Of a DNA stretch of 64,000 nucleotides, positions 1-7,371 are shown piece after piece; the first letter of the stretch is position 1; the number at the start of each line of letters is the position of its first letter. Origin of the DNA: Nocardioides sp. Root240 (GTDB lineage: Bacteria > Actinomycetota > Actinomycetes > Propionibacteriales > Nocardioidaceae); the NCBI RefSeq assembly GCF_001428825.1, contig NZ_LMIT01000013.1:226183-290182 (forward strand), in the 5' to 3' direction. The translations under genes and the position numbers were made by a program. The notes under the pieces are model-generated. The model was not told where the DNA came from. It saw only the letters and a list, made by a program, of their open reading frames with translations, and made no database searches.

Positions 1-2042
1 CCGACCGCGGCGGGCGCCCCGAGGTCGCCGAACCGGCCGGTCAGCAGGTCCCAGCCGGACGAGGCCGCCGTCGGCCAGCGACCGACATCGAGCAGCAGCC
101 CGCCGGCGCCACCCTCGAACACGGCCGGCAGCCACCACGGGACCAGCACGAGCAGCGGGACGACGAGTGCGGCGACGGGCGGTCCCCACACCGAGCGCTC
201 GCGGACCTCGTTCGGGATCAGGCGCACGGCGGAAGCCAGCAGCACGCCGATGAGCACCGCGAACACCAGCCACGACGGCGGGGCCACCGCGGTCAGCAGT
301 GCCAGCGCCAGGCCGGTGCGCCAACCCGCGCGCCAGCGGTGGGCGGCATCGGGGTCGGCGAAGCCGAGGGCGGCGTGCGCCAGCCACGGCAGCACCGCGG
401 CCGCGACCACGACGCCCCAGCGGCCGCCGCCCCACGCACCGGAGGCGAGCGGGACCAGCGCCCAGGTGACCGAGCCCCAGAGCAGCAGCCACCGCGGGGC
501 GCCGTACGGGGAGACGAGGCGACCCGCGACGCGCAGGAAGCGCCACGCCCCCCACAGCGCGATCGGTGCGGCGAGGGCCATCAGCAGGCTGATCAGCAGC
601 GACGGCCCGACGGGGAGCGCGAGGACCGCCAGCGGCAGGACGTACGCCGGCGCGGGCAGGCCGGAGCCGAAGCCGATCGGGTGCCAGCCCTCGAGGTGCA
701 GCCGCCACCAGTCGCCGGCGCCGGCCGGCGTCGGGGACAGCGCTCCCCCGCTGACACCGCCGACGACGTCGCGCACACCGATCAGCAGCGCCAGCACGAC
801 CACCGCGGTGGCCAGGGCGTAGGGATTGGTGAAGAAGCGGACGACCCAGCCGGTGTCCGCGAAGTCCTCGTCCTCGTCGCGGTGGCGCGCGGCGGGCGGC
901 GCCGTCGCGGCATCCCGCTCGGCGGCCGCGGCCCGGCGCCGGTCGGCGACGTCGGCAGCCTGGTTGGTCGCGGCGGCGACGAGGTCGCCGAAGAAGTCGA
1001 GGCCGTGGCGGTAGGGCAGCCACCACGGGGCCAGCAGGCGTCGTACCCGCTCCCGGTCGGGGCCGTCGGCCCCCCGCAGTGCCTGCACCGCCTCGGCGCG
1101 GGTGCGGCGGGCGGCCATCACCTTGCCGGGATGGCGCAGCACGCTGACCAGCGCGGCGAGCTCGTCGAGCGCCTCGCCGACCGCGCGGACGCAGAGCAGG
1201 CCCAGCGCGCGCAGCGCGGTGCCGAGCACCAGCCGCAGCACCTGGAAGGGCAGTGCCACGGAGCGCACGTTGGCGAGCAGGGTGAACAGGGCGGCGCGCC
1301 GCTCCTGGAAGTGGGTGTGCCGACCGGTCAGCGGCGTGCGACGGATCCCGCGGTGCGCGGCCTCGGCGTGGAACACGACGGCCCTCGGTACGACGAGCGT
1401 CGTCCGCCCGGCCGCGGCGGCTCGCCAGCCGAGGTCCAGGTCGTTGCCGAAGATGGGCAGCGCCGCGTCGAAGCCCCCCAGCTCCTCGAGCACGCTGCGC
1501 CGGACCAGCATGCCGGCGGTGTTGACCGCGAAGACCTCGTGGACGTCGTCGTGCTGCCCCTGGTCGTACTCGCCACGCTCCAGGCCGGTCTCGCGCCGGC
1601 CGGTGCCGCTGATCGTGACGCCGAGCTCGAGCAGGCGGCGCAGCGAGGGCCACTCGCGCAGCTTGGGGCCGAGGATGTCGGCGTCGGGACGCTGCTCCGC
1701 GACGGCGAGCAGCTCGGCGAGGGCGGTCGGCGACGGGTTCGAGTCGTCGTGCAGCAGCCAGACCCACTCGGGATCGCGACGGGCCTCGGCCAGCGCCTGC
1801 AGCCCGTCGGCCACGGCGTCCGGGAACCCGGCGGTGGCCGGCAGCCGGCGGATCGCGAGCGGGACGTGCTTCTCGAGCGCGTCCTTCACCAGCTCGGCGC
1901 TGTCGTCCTTGCTGCCGGTGTCGATCGCGACGACCGAGTCGAGGGGGGCGCTCTGCGCACGGAGGCCGGCCAGGACGTTCGGCAGCCACGAGGCACCGTC
2001 GTGACTCACGAGGAGGACGGCGACCCGGGCTTCGTGTGACAC
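1..2042 (-). CDS. Family 2 glycosyltransferase with C-terminal membrane region (3' end outside window)
   Basis: Partial gene; 680 codons are visible and it runs off the left edge. Residues 1-250 form a GT-A fold: VAVLLVSHDG at the start, an acidic LLHDDSNP near residue 100 acting as the DXD-type metal site, and FGNDLDLGWRAAAAG further on. A charged linker with DEDED follows, then hydrophobic segments from about residue 400, so the protein is anchored by many membrane helices. It probably transfers sugars onto envelope glycans; donor and acceptor cannot be told. The GTG start is set by a -10 hexamer TAGGGT at 2051-2056, 8 bases upstream, with no ribosome binding site. It lies directly downstream of whiB on the same strand. 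Confidence 0.85.
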   Translation of the reverse strand, partial: MSHEARVAVLLVSHDGASWLPNVLAGLRAQSAPLDSVVAIDTGSKDDSAELVKDALEKHVPLAIRRLPATAGFPDAVADGLQALAEARRDPEWVWLLHDDSNPSPTALAELLAVAEQRPDADILGPKLREWPSLRRLLELGVTISGTGRRETGLERGEYDQGQHDDVHEVFAVNTAGMLVRRSVLEELGGFDAALPIFGNDLDLGWRAAAAGRTTLVVPRAVVFHAEAAHRGIRRTPLTGRHTHFQERRAALFTLLANVRSVALPFQVLRLVLGTALRALGLLCVRAVGEALDELAALVSVLRHPGKVMAARRTRAEAVQALRGADGPDRERVRRLLAPWWLPYRHGLDFFGDLVAAATNQAADVADRRRAAAAERDAATAPPAARHRDEDEDFADTGWVVRFFTNPYALATAVVVLALLIGVRDVVGGVSGGALSPTPAGAGDWWRLHLEGWHPIGFGSGLPAPAYVLPLAVLALPVGPSLLISLLMALAAPIALWGAWRFLRVAGRLVSPYGAPRWLLLWGSVTWALVPLASGAWGGGRWGVVVAAAVLPWLAHAALGFADPDAAHRWRAGWRTGLALALLTAVAPPSWLVFAVLIGVLLASAVRLIPNEVRERSVWGPPVAALVVPLLVLVPWWLPAVFEGGAGGLLLDVGRWPTAASSGWDLLTGRFGDLGAPAAV

Positions 2043-2061
2043 GAGGTCAGACCCTACGTCG

Positions 2062-2086
2062 CACGGTCCGAAGGGGGCGAACCGTG
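2062..2086 (-). terminator. Weak hairpin after whiB2
   Basis: CACGGT (2062-2067) and ACCGTG (2081-2086) form a 6-bp stem in the 63-bp gap between whiB2 and the downstream glycosyltransferase. There is no T-tract. It could end whiB2 transcription ahead of the next gene's own -10 (2051-2056). Confidence 0.35.
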
Positions 2087-2105
2087 GCGCGGGGCCTGAC
2101 CGATG

Positions 2106-2360
2106 TCACACGGCGCGCTTCTTGAGCTTCCTCCGCTCGCGCTCCGAGAGCCCACCCCAGATGCCGAAACGCTCGTCGTTGCCGAGCGCCGCCTCCAGGC
2201 AGTCCATGCGTACCTCACAGGTCTGGCAGACCTTCTTGGCCTCGCGCGTCGATCCCCCCTTCTCGGGGAAGAACGCCTCGGGGTCGGTCTGCGCGCACAG
2301 CGCGCGCTCCTGCCACCCCAGCTCTTCGGTCTCTGCCTCGACCAGGAACAGTTCCCTCAC
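2106..2360 (-). CDS. whiB2: WhiB-family iron-sulfur transcription factor, WhiB2/WhmD type
   Basis: 84-residue redox-sensitive regulator. Four cysteines at 22, 45, 48 and 54 (C-X22-C-X2-C-X5-C) would hold a [4Fe-4S] cluster. They are followed by the GIWGG turn and a basic tail ERERRKLKKR that contacts DNA or sigma factor. The sequence around DPEAFFPEKGGSTREAK is typical of the WhiB2/WhmD subgroup, which controls septation and division in mycobacteria and streptomycetes. A GTG at 2360 is preferred because AAGGGG sits 7 bases upstream; another GTG at 2402 would add 14 residues. It is divergent from fbiA, as in mycobacteria. A dyad at 2399-2420 lies in its promoter. Confidence 0.93.
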   Translation of the reverse strand: MRELFLVEAETEELGWQERALCAQTDPEAFFPEKGGSTREAKKVCQTCEVRMDCLEAALGNDERFGIWGGLSERERRKLKKRAV

Positions 2361-2398
2361 GATTTCGCCCCTTACGACTCGACCCGTGCCCGAACGAC

Positions 2399-2420
2399 AC
2401 ACGTGGAATTACATACGTGT
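2399..2420. promoter_or_regulatory. Inverted repeat in the whiB2-fbiA divergent promoter region
   Basis: ACACGT (2399-2404) and ACGTGT (2415-2420) form a 6-bp dyad with a 10-bp spacer, about one helical turn between centres and a half. The segment is AT-richer than its surroundings. It lies about 40 bp upstream of the chosen whiB2 start and 110 bp upstream of fbiA, so a dimeric regulator could act on one or both genes. No binding protein is identified. Confidence 0.4.
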
Positions 2421-2530
2421 CATACCCAAAGAGTCAAGGCCGAGTCTGCTATACACCGCCCCGCAGGACGATCGTCCCTGCCTTCAGGGCAGAGTTCTCC
2501 CCCGTGGACTCCAGCACGACGTCATCGGAT

Positions 2531-3550
2531 GTGACACTGCGCAACATCACCGTCCTGTCGGGCGGCATGGGCGGTGCGAAGTTCCTGCAGGGACTCCTGC
2601 ACGGGATCTCGGCGGGCCTGCTGCCCGGGGTCGCCCCGGACGCCAAGGTCACCGTCATCGCCAACACCTGCGACGACTGGTGGGTCCACGGGCTCAAGGT
2701 CTGTCCCGACCTCGACACCGTGATGTACACCCTCGGCGACGGCATCGACCTCGAGCGCGGGTGGGGCCGGCGCGAGGAGACGTGGAGCGCCAAGGACGAG
2801 CTGGCGGCGTACGGCGTCGAGCCGACCTGGTTCGGCCTCGGCGACCGCGACATCGCGACCCACCTGGTCCGCACCCAGATGCTCGACGCCGGCTACCCGC
2901 TCTCGGCCGTGACGGCAGCGCTGTGCAAGCGGTGGCTCGAGCCGGTGTACGGCGACCGGCTGGAGCTGCTGCCGATGACCGACGACCGCGCCGAGACCCA
3001 CGTGGCCGTCGCCGACGCGGAGGCGGCCAGCGGCCGGCGCGTCGTGCACTTCCAGGAGTACTGGGTCCGGCTGCGCGCCGGGGTGCCCGCCGAGACGCTC
3101 GTCTTCGTCGGCCTCGACCAGGCCACGCCGGCACCCGGCGTCCTCGAGGCGATCGCCGGCGCCGACGTCGTCTTCCTGCCGCCGTCGAACCCCGTCGTGT
3201 CCGTCGGCACCATCCTCGGCGTGCCCGGGCTGCGCGACGCCATCCGCGCGACCGGGGCCCGGGTCGTCGGCCTGTCCCCCATCGTCGGCTCCTCGCACGT
3301 GCGGGGCATGGCCGAGCAGATGCTCACCTCGATCGGCGTGGAGGTCAGCGCCGCCGGCGTCGGCCTCAACTACGGCGCCCGGTCGGCCGGCGGCGTCCTC
3401 GACGGCTGGCTGGTCGACGAGCGCGACGCCGACCAGGTGGCCCGGCTGGAGGCGGCGGGGATCGCCGCGGCCGCCGTGCCGCTGATGATGACCGACCACG
3501 ACGCGACCGCTGCGATGGCCGCGGCCGCGCTGGCGCTCGTGGCCGGCTGA
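2531..3550 (+). CDS. fbiA: 2-phospho-L-lactate transferase (CofD/FbiA), F420 biosynthesis
   Basis: Cytosolic enzyme that joins the activated phospho-lactyl (or phosphoenolpyruvyl, in actinobacteria) group to the deazaflavin Fo, giving F420-0 or dehydro-F420-0. The N-terminus has the nucleotide-binding loop ITVLSGGMGGAKFL (about residues 5-18). NTCDDWWVHGLKVCPDLDTVMYTL follows in pieces typical of CofD, and LPPSNPVVSVGTIL lies mid-protein. The length, 339 residues, fits the family (about 330). The GTG at 2531 gives VTLRNITVLSGG; a GTG at 2504 would add 9 residues and neither has a strong ribosome binding site. Its TGA overlaps the ATG of fbiB by one base, so the two are co-translated. Confidence 0.94.
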   Translation: MTLRNITVLSGGMGGAKFLQGLLHGISAGLLPGVAPDAKVTVIANTCDDWWVHGLKVCPDLDTVMYTLGDGIDLERGWGRREETWSAKDELAAYGVEPTWFGLGDRDIATHLVRTQMLDAGYPLSAVTAALCKRWLEPVYGDRLELLPMTDDRAETHVAVADAEAASGRRVVHFQEYWVRLRAGVPAETLVFVGLDQATPAPGVLEAIAGADVVFLPPSNPVVSVGTILGVPGLRDAIRATGARVVGLSPIVGSSHVRGMAEQMLTSIGVEVSAAGVGLNYGARSAGGVLDGWLVDERDADQVARLEAAGIAAAAVPLMMTDHDATAAMAAAALALVAG

Positions 3551-4503
3551 TGGGCGGCACGCTCAGCGTCCTCGCGCCCGACGGGGTCCCTGAGATCGGC
3601 GCGGGCGACGACCTCGCCGATCTCCTGGTCGCCGCGCTCGCGCCCGAGCAGGTCCTCGACGGCGACGTCCTCGTCGTCACCAGCAAGGTCGTCAGCAAGG
3701 CCGAGGGCCGGGTCGTCAGCGGCGAGCGCGAGGCGTGGATCACCCGCGAGACGCTGCGCCTGGTCGCCGTCCGCGGCGCGACCCGGATCGTGCGCAACCG
3801 GCTCGGGCTGACCATGGCCGCTGCCGGGATCGACGCCTCGAACGTGGCCGCCGGGTCCGTCGTCCTGCTGCCGGAGGACCCCGACGCCTCGGCCCGCGCG
3901 CTGCGCGCCGCCGTCCGCGAGCGCACCGGCGCCAACGTCGGCGTGATCGTGACCGACACCGCCGGGCGCGCGTGGCGGGAGGGCCAGACCGACATCGCGA
4001 TCGGCGCCGCCGGCCTCGTCGTGCTCGAGTCGTTCGCCGGCCGCGTCGACGCCCACGGCAACGAGCTCGCGGTCACGGCCCCCGCCGTCGCCGACGAGAT
4101 CGCTGCCGCCGTCGAGCTCGCCCAGGGCAAGCTCGGCGCCCGCCCCTGCGCACTGGTCCGCGGCCGTGCCGACCTGGTCCTGCCCGTGGGCGAGGACGGG
4201 CCCGGTGCCGCCGCCCTGATCCGCCCCGAGGGCACCGACCTGTTCGGGTACGGCGCCCGGGAGGCCGTGCTGCGCGCGATCGGCGGAGCCGCCGAGGACC
4301 GCGCCCCGTTCGGAGCCCCGGTCGGCCACGGAGAGCTGCTCGACGCCCTCGCGCGGGCCGGCATCGCCGCCCAGGCCGGGCCCGACGGCACGGTCCTGTG
4401 CCCGGCCGACCGCAGGGCCGCGGTCGACATCCTGGCCTTCGCGCACGGCTGGTCGGTGGCGGAGTTCGACACCGGCCTGCGGTTGCAGCCACTCAGTCCG
4501 TAG
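3550..4503 (+). CDS. fbiB: Coenzyme F420:L-glutamate ligase, short form lacking the nitroreductase domain
   Basis: Adds glutamates to F420-0 using GTP. Residues 1-250 match CofE: VLVVTSKVVSKAEGR, a mid-protein TDTAGRAWREGQTDIAIG and LIRPEGTDLFGYGAREAV. The protein ends at 317 residues. Mycobacterial FbiB is about 448 residues because it carries a C-terminal FMN-dependent nitroreductase-fold domain that reduces dehydro-F420-0. Here only about 65 residues follow the ligase domain, and no flavin-binding motif is seen, so that reduction must be done elsewhere if it occurs. The ATG overlaps the fbiA stop (TGATG). Its TAG stop (4501-4503) also begins a -10 hexamer for the next gene. Confidence 0.92.
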   Translation: MGGTLSVLAPDGVPEIGAGDDLADLLVAALAPEQVLDGDVLVVTSKVVSKAEGRVVSGEREAWITRETLRLVAVRGATRIVRNRLGLTMAAAGIDASNVAAGSVVLLPEDPDASARALRAAVRERTGANVGVIVTDTAGRAWREGQTDIAIGAAGLVVLESFAGRVDAHGNELAVTAPAVADEIAAAVELAQGKLGARPCALVRGRADLVLPVGEDGPGAAALIRPEGTDLFGYGAREAVLRAIGGAAEDRAPFGAPVGHGELLDALARAGIAAQAGPDGTVLCPADRRAAVDILAFAHGWSVAEFDTGLRLQPLSP

Positions 4504-4506
4504 ACT
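4501..4506 (+). promoter_or_regulatory. -10 hexamer TAGACT that includes the fbiB stop codon
   Basis: The TAG stop of fbiB is the first half of TAGACT. A start site about 7 bases downstream would give a leader of about 36 bases before the GTG at 4549. Confidence 0.4.
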
Positions 4507-4548
4507 CACCGCGTTCCGCGCACCCACCAAGACGAGGTACCCCGCACC

Positions 4549-5310
4549 GTGGCCAAGTCCAGCAAGTCCGAGAAGTCGGACCGTCGCCAAGTCATCGAAG
4601 AGATCCGGCGCAAGCAGAAGAGCGCCGACAAGCGTCAGGGCAGGGCGATCATCGGTGTGTGCGTGCTCGTCGCACTGCTCATCGTCGGCGCCGCTGCGTG
4701 GAGCCCGGTCAAGACCGCCATCGAGAAGGCGCGCTACTCCGGCAAGGACCTCGCCGACATCGGCGCGCCCGCGTCCACGTGCGGCAAGGTGACCGAGGAG
4801 GAGGCCACCGGCAGCGGTGACCACGTCGACAAGTCGGAGCAGGTCAAGTACGACCACGCCCCGCCGGCGTACGGCAAGCACTGGAACGAGGCCGGCCTCG
4901 CCCCGGCGCCGATCACCGACCGCTACTACACCGAGGGCACCCGTCCCGAGCTCGAGTCGCTCGTGCACAACCTCGAGCACGGCTACACGATCCTCTGGTA
5001 CGACGACACCGCCGCCGACGACTCCGGCGAGATCGCCGCGATCAAGGCGATGGCCGCGACCCTCGACGCCAACGACACCAACCAGCGGCTGAAGTTCAAG
5101 GCCGCCCCGTGGACCAAGGCGGACAGCAAGGAGACCGGCAAGGGCTTCCCGAAGGGCATGCACGTCGCCTTCACGCACTGGCGCAACGACGCGGCCGCCA
5201 ACAAGTCCTACGGCGTGTGGCAGTACTGCTCCGAGGCCAGCGGCGCCGCCCTCAAGCAGTTCATGACGGACTACCCGTTCACCGACGCCCCGGAGCCCTT
5301 CGTCTACTGA
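4549..5310 (+). CDS. DUF3105 membrane-anchored extracytoplasmic protein
   Basis: 253 residues. A basic, lysine-rich cytoplasmic N-terminus (KSSKSEKSDRRQ, residues 3-14) leads to one membrane helix at about 35-50 (IIGVCVLVALLIVGAAAW). The rest is outside the membrane. It carries the DUF3105 signature around VHNLEHGYTILWYDD (about residues 138-152), an HNLEHG block with conserved histidines and glutamate, and ends in a short aromatic tail PEPFVY. The function of the family is unknown; the histidine cluster hints at metal binding. GTG start with a weak GAGG upstream. It converges with manC across a 75-bp palindrome. Confidence 0.88.
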   Translation: MAKSSKSEKSDRRQVIEEIRRKQKSADKRQGRAIIGVCVLVALLIVGAAAWSPVKTAIEKARYSGKDLADIGAPASTCGKVTEEEATGSGDHVDKSEQVKYDHAPPAYGKHWNEAGLAPAPITDRYYTEGTRPELESLVHNLEHGYTILWYDDTAADDSGEIAAIKAMAATLDANDTNQRLKFKAAPWTKADSKETGKGFPKGMHVAFTHWRNDAAANKSYGVWQYCSEASGAALKQFMTDYPFTDAPEPFVY

Positions 5311-5404
5311 GGCCGCCGCGCGTGAGCCTGCGAACGCGCGGATGAAGGCCGAAGGTCGAGGAGCGTCGGCTCAGACCCGAAGCGAAGCGAGGGACTGAGC
5401 GACG

Positions 5405-5479
5405 CGTCACGAGACCAGGTGAGCCGGTGCCGGGACTGTGGGACACAGTTCCAGCACCGGCTCACGGCGTCTCGTGACG
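5405..5479. terminator. 75-bp near-perfect palindrome between convergent genes
   Basis: Two 36-base arms (5405-5440 and 5444-5479) flank a 3-base loop; 31 of 36 positions pair. The perfect blocks are CGTCACGAGAC, GTGAGCCGGTGC and CTGTG with their complements. It lies between the DUF3105 gene (+) and manC (-), so a bidirectional terminator is the simplest reading, although there is no T-tract on either side. The flank 5370-5404 is also repetitive (CGAAGCGAAGCGAGGGACTG). Confidence 0.6.
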
Positions 5480-5514
5480 GTTGCTGCGCAACCTCCTCGA
5501 CGAACGAGGACGGC

Positions 5515-6594
5515 TTAGGTCAGCTCGCTCCTGCCCTGGTCCTTCAGCGCCGCGACGACGTTCTTGACCTCCTGCGCGCGGGCGCGGGTGGTGACGAGCA
5601 GCGCGTCGGGGGTGTCGACCACGACGATGTCGTCGAGCCCGATCACGGCGACGGTGCGGCCGGAGCCGGGGACGACGATGCCGCTGCTCCCGATCACCTG
5701 GGCGAGGGCGGGGTCGCCGAGCACGGTGAGGGCCTCCTGCTCGCCGAGCAGGGTGGCGAGGGAGTCGAAGTCGCCGATGTCGTCCCAGCCGAAGGCGCCG
5801 GGGACCGTGGCGACCTTGCCGGCGGCCGCGGCGGGCTCGGCGATCGCGTGGTCGATGGCGATCCGCGGCAGCTTCTCCCACAGCTCCCCGAGCCGCTCGG
5901 GCTCGGCGGCGATGGCGCGCAGGTTCGCGGCGAACGCGGCGTCCTGCTCGGCCAGCAGGTCGAGCAGCACGGTCGGGCGCACGACGAACATGCCGGCGTT
6001 CCAGCGGTAGCGACCGGTGGCGAGGTACTCCTCGGCGACCGAGACCGACGGCTTCTCGACGAACTCGACGACCCGGCGCACCGACGGGTGGCCCTCGAGC
6101 ACGTCGCCCTGGTGGACGTAGCCGAAGGCGGAGGAGGCGAAGGTGGGCTCGATGCCGATCGTGACCAGCCAGCCGTCGCGGGCAGCGGCCGCCGCGTCGG
6201 CGACCGTCGCGTGGAAGCGGGCGTCGTCGACGATCACGTGGTCGGCCGCGAACGAGCCCATCACCTCCGCCCCGCGCCGCTCGAGGACGGCGGCGGCGAG
6301 GCCGATCGCGGCCATCGAGTCGCGGGCCGAGGGCTCGGCGATGACGTTGTCGTCGGGCAGCTGGTCCAGCTGGCGGCGTACGGCGTCACGGTGGGCGGCG
6401 CCGGTGACGACCATCAGACGGTCCCCCACCACCGGCGCGAGCCGGTCGTGGGTCTGCTCGAGCAGCGACCGACCGGAACCGGTGAGGTCGTGCAGGAACT
6501 TCGGGGAACCCGAGCGGGACAGCGGCCAGAGCCGGGTGCCGGCCCCGCCGGCGGGGACCACCGCCCAGAAGCCGGGGATCTCGTCAGCGACCAT
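5515..6594 (-). CDS. manC: Mannose-1-phosphate guanylyltransferase
   Basis: 359-residue nucleotidyltransferase that makes GDP-mannose from mannose-1-phosphate and GTP, the donor for mannosylated envelope glycans. The signature loop AGGAGTRLWPLSRSGSPKF lies at residues 15-33, AADHVI near residue 115 holds the metal-binding aspartate, and the sugar-phosphate motif FVEKP is near 180. The isomerase domain of type II enzymes is absent. The ATG at 6594 is chosen over the GTG at 6603 because TAGGGT ends 7 bases before it. In M. tuberculosis the corresponding gene (Rv3264c) lies in the same neighbourhood. The promoter is shared with the divergent gene at 6618. Confidence 0.93.
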   Translation of the reverse strand: MVADEIPGFWAVVPAGGAGTRLWPLSRSGSPKFLHDLTGSGRSLLEQTHDRLAPVVGDRLMVVTGAAHRDAVRRQLDQLPDDNVIAEPSARDSMAAIGLAAAVLERRGAEVMGSFAADHVIVDDARFHATVADAAAAARDGWLVTIGIEPTFASSAFGYVHQGDVLEGHPSVRRVVEFVEKPSVSVAEEYLATGRYRWNAGMFVVRPTVLLDLLAEQDAAFAANLRAIAAEPERLGELWEKLPRIAIDHAIAEPAAAAGKVATVPGAFGWDDIGDFDSLATLLGEQEALTVLGDPALAQVIGSSGIVVPGSGRTVAVIGLDDIVVVDTPDALLVTTRARAQEVKNVVAALKDQGRSELT

Positions 6595-6601
6595 GCGCGG
6601 C

Positions 6602-6611
6602 ACCCTATCTT
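6602..6611. promoter_or_regulatory. Bidirectional leaderless promoter core with shared TA
   Basis: The ten bases ACCCTATCTT contain two divergent -10 hexamers: TAGGGT on the minus strand (6602-6607) and TATCTT on the plus strand (6606-6611). They share the TA at 6606-6607. The start codons of manC (6594) and the plus gene (6618) lie 7 and 6 bases from their hexamers, so the whole intergenic region is 23 bp. Confidence 0.65.
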
Positions 6612-6617
6612 TGACGG

Positions 6618-7349
6618 GTGACCACTGGGACGCCGACCACTTTCCACGACGTCCTCAGCCGACGGCTGCGCCAGGACCCGGGCCGCCCGCTGGTGACCTT
6701 CTACGACCACGAGACCGGCGAGCGCGTCGAGCTCTCGGTCACGACGTGGGCGAACTGGGTCGCCAAGGCCGGCTCGCTGCTGGTCGACGAGCTCGGTCTC
6801 GAGCGCGGCGACCGGATCGGGATCGACCTGCCGCCGCACTGGCTGGGCACGGTCTTCCTCGGTGCCGCGTGGAGCGCCGGGCTGGTCGTCGTACCGGAGC
6901 CGGAGGTGGGCAGCGACCTGGCCGCCGTCGTGTGCGGGCCCGACAGGGTCGAGGGCTGGGCCGGTGAGGCACCCGACACCGCCGTGCTCGCCTGCGCGCT
7001 GCTGCCGCTGGGCGTCCGGTTCAAGGACCCGCTCCCCGCGGGCGTCAACGACGTCGGCGTGGAGATCTGGTCGCAGCCGGACGCCTTCACCCCGTGGGAC
7101 CCGCCGACCGGCGACGACCTCGCCATCGCACCCGGCACGTCCCAGGCCGAGCTCTGGAGGGAGGCAGCCGCCGGCACGTTGGTCGGCGGCGGCCGCCTCC
7201 TCTCGGTGGCGAACCCCGTCACGGAGCCCGCCTCCTTCTGCGAACCGCTCACCCAGGGCGGTTCGCTCGTCCTGGTCGCCCGGGCCGTGCAGCAGCTGCT
7301 CGAGGCGGCGTACACCGCCGAGCGCGCCACTGCCCGCTTCCCTGCCTGA
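6618..7349 (+). CDS. TIGR03089 family protein (AMP-ligase-like N-terminal fragment fold)
   Basis: 243 residues, actinobacterial protein of unknown activity. The N-terminus (FHDVLSRRL, PGRPLVTFYDHETGERVELS, TTWANWVAKAGSLL) looks like the first part of acyl-adenylating enzymes, but the P-loop-like TSGTTG motif and the catalytic C-terminal domain of that superfamily are missing. It may therefore be a non-catalytic relative. In M. tuberculosis the homologue (Rv3268) is near manB and an LCP gene, consistent with this setting. GTG start, leaderless pattern (TATCTT 6 bases before). Confidence 0.85.
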   Translation: MTTGTPTTFHDVLSRRLRQDPGRPLVTFYDHETGERVELSVTTWANWVAKAGSLLVDELGLERGDRIGIDLPPHWLGTVFLGAAWSAGLVVVPEPEVGSDLAAVVCGPDRVEGWAGEAPDTAVLACALLPLGVRFKDPLPAGVNDVGVEIWSQPDAFTPWDPPTGDDLAIAPGTSQAELWREAAAGTLVGGGRLLSVANPVTEPASFCEPLTQGGSLVLVARAVQQLLEAAYTAERATARFPA

Positions 7350-7371
7350 GCGACCAGGACGGGCTTGCCCC

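Noticed and set aside
339-2039. Long plus-strand open frame opposite the glycosyltransferase
   Set aside because: Arg/Gly/Gln-rich product without domains; the minus-strand frame gives a clear GT2 protein with typical codon use.
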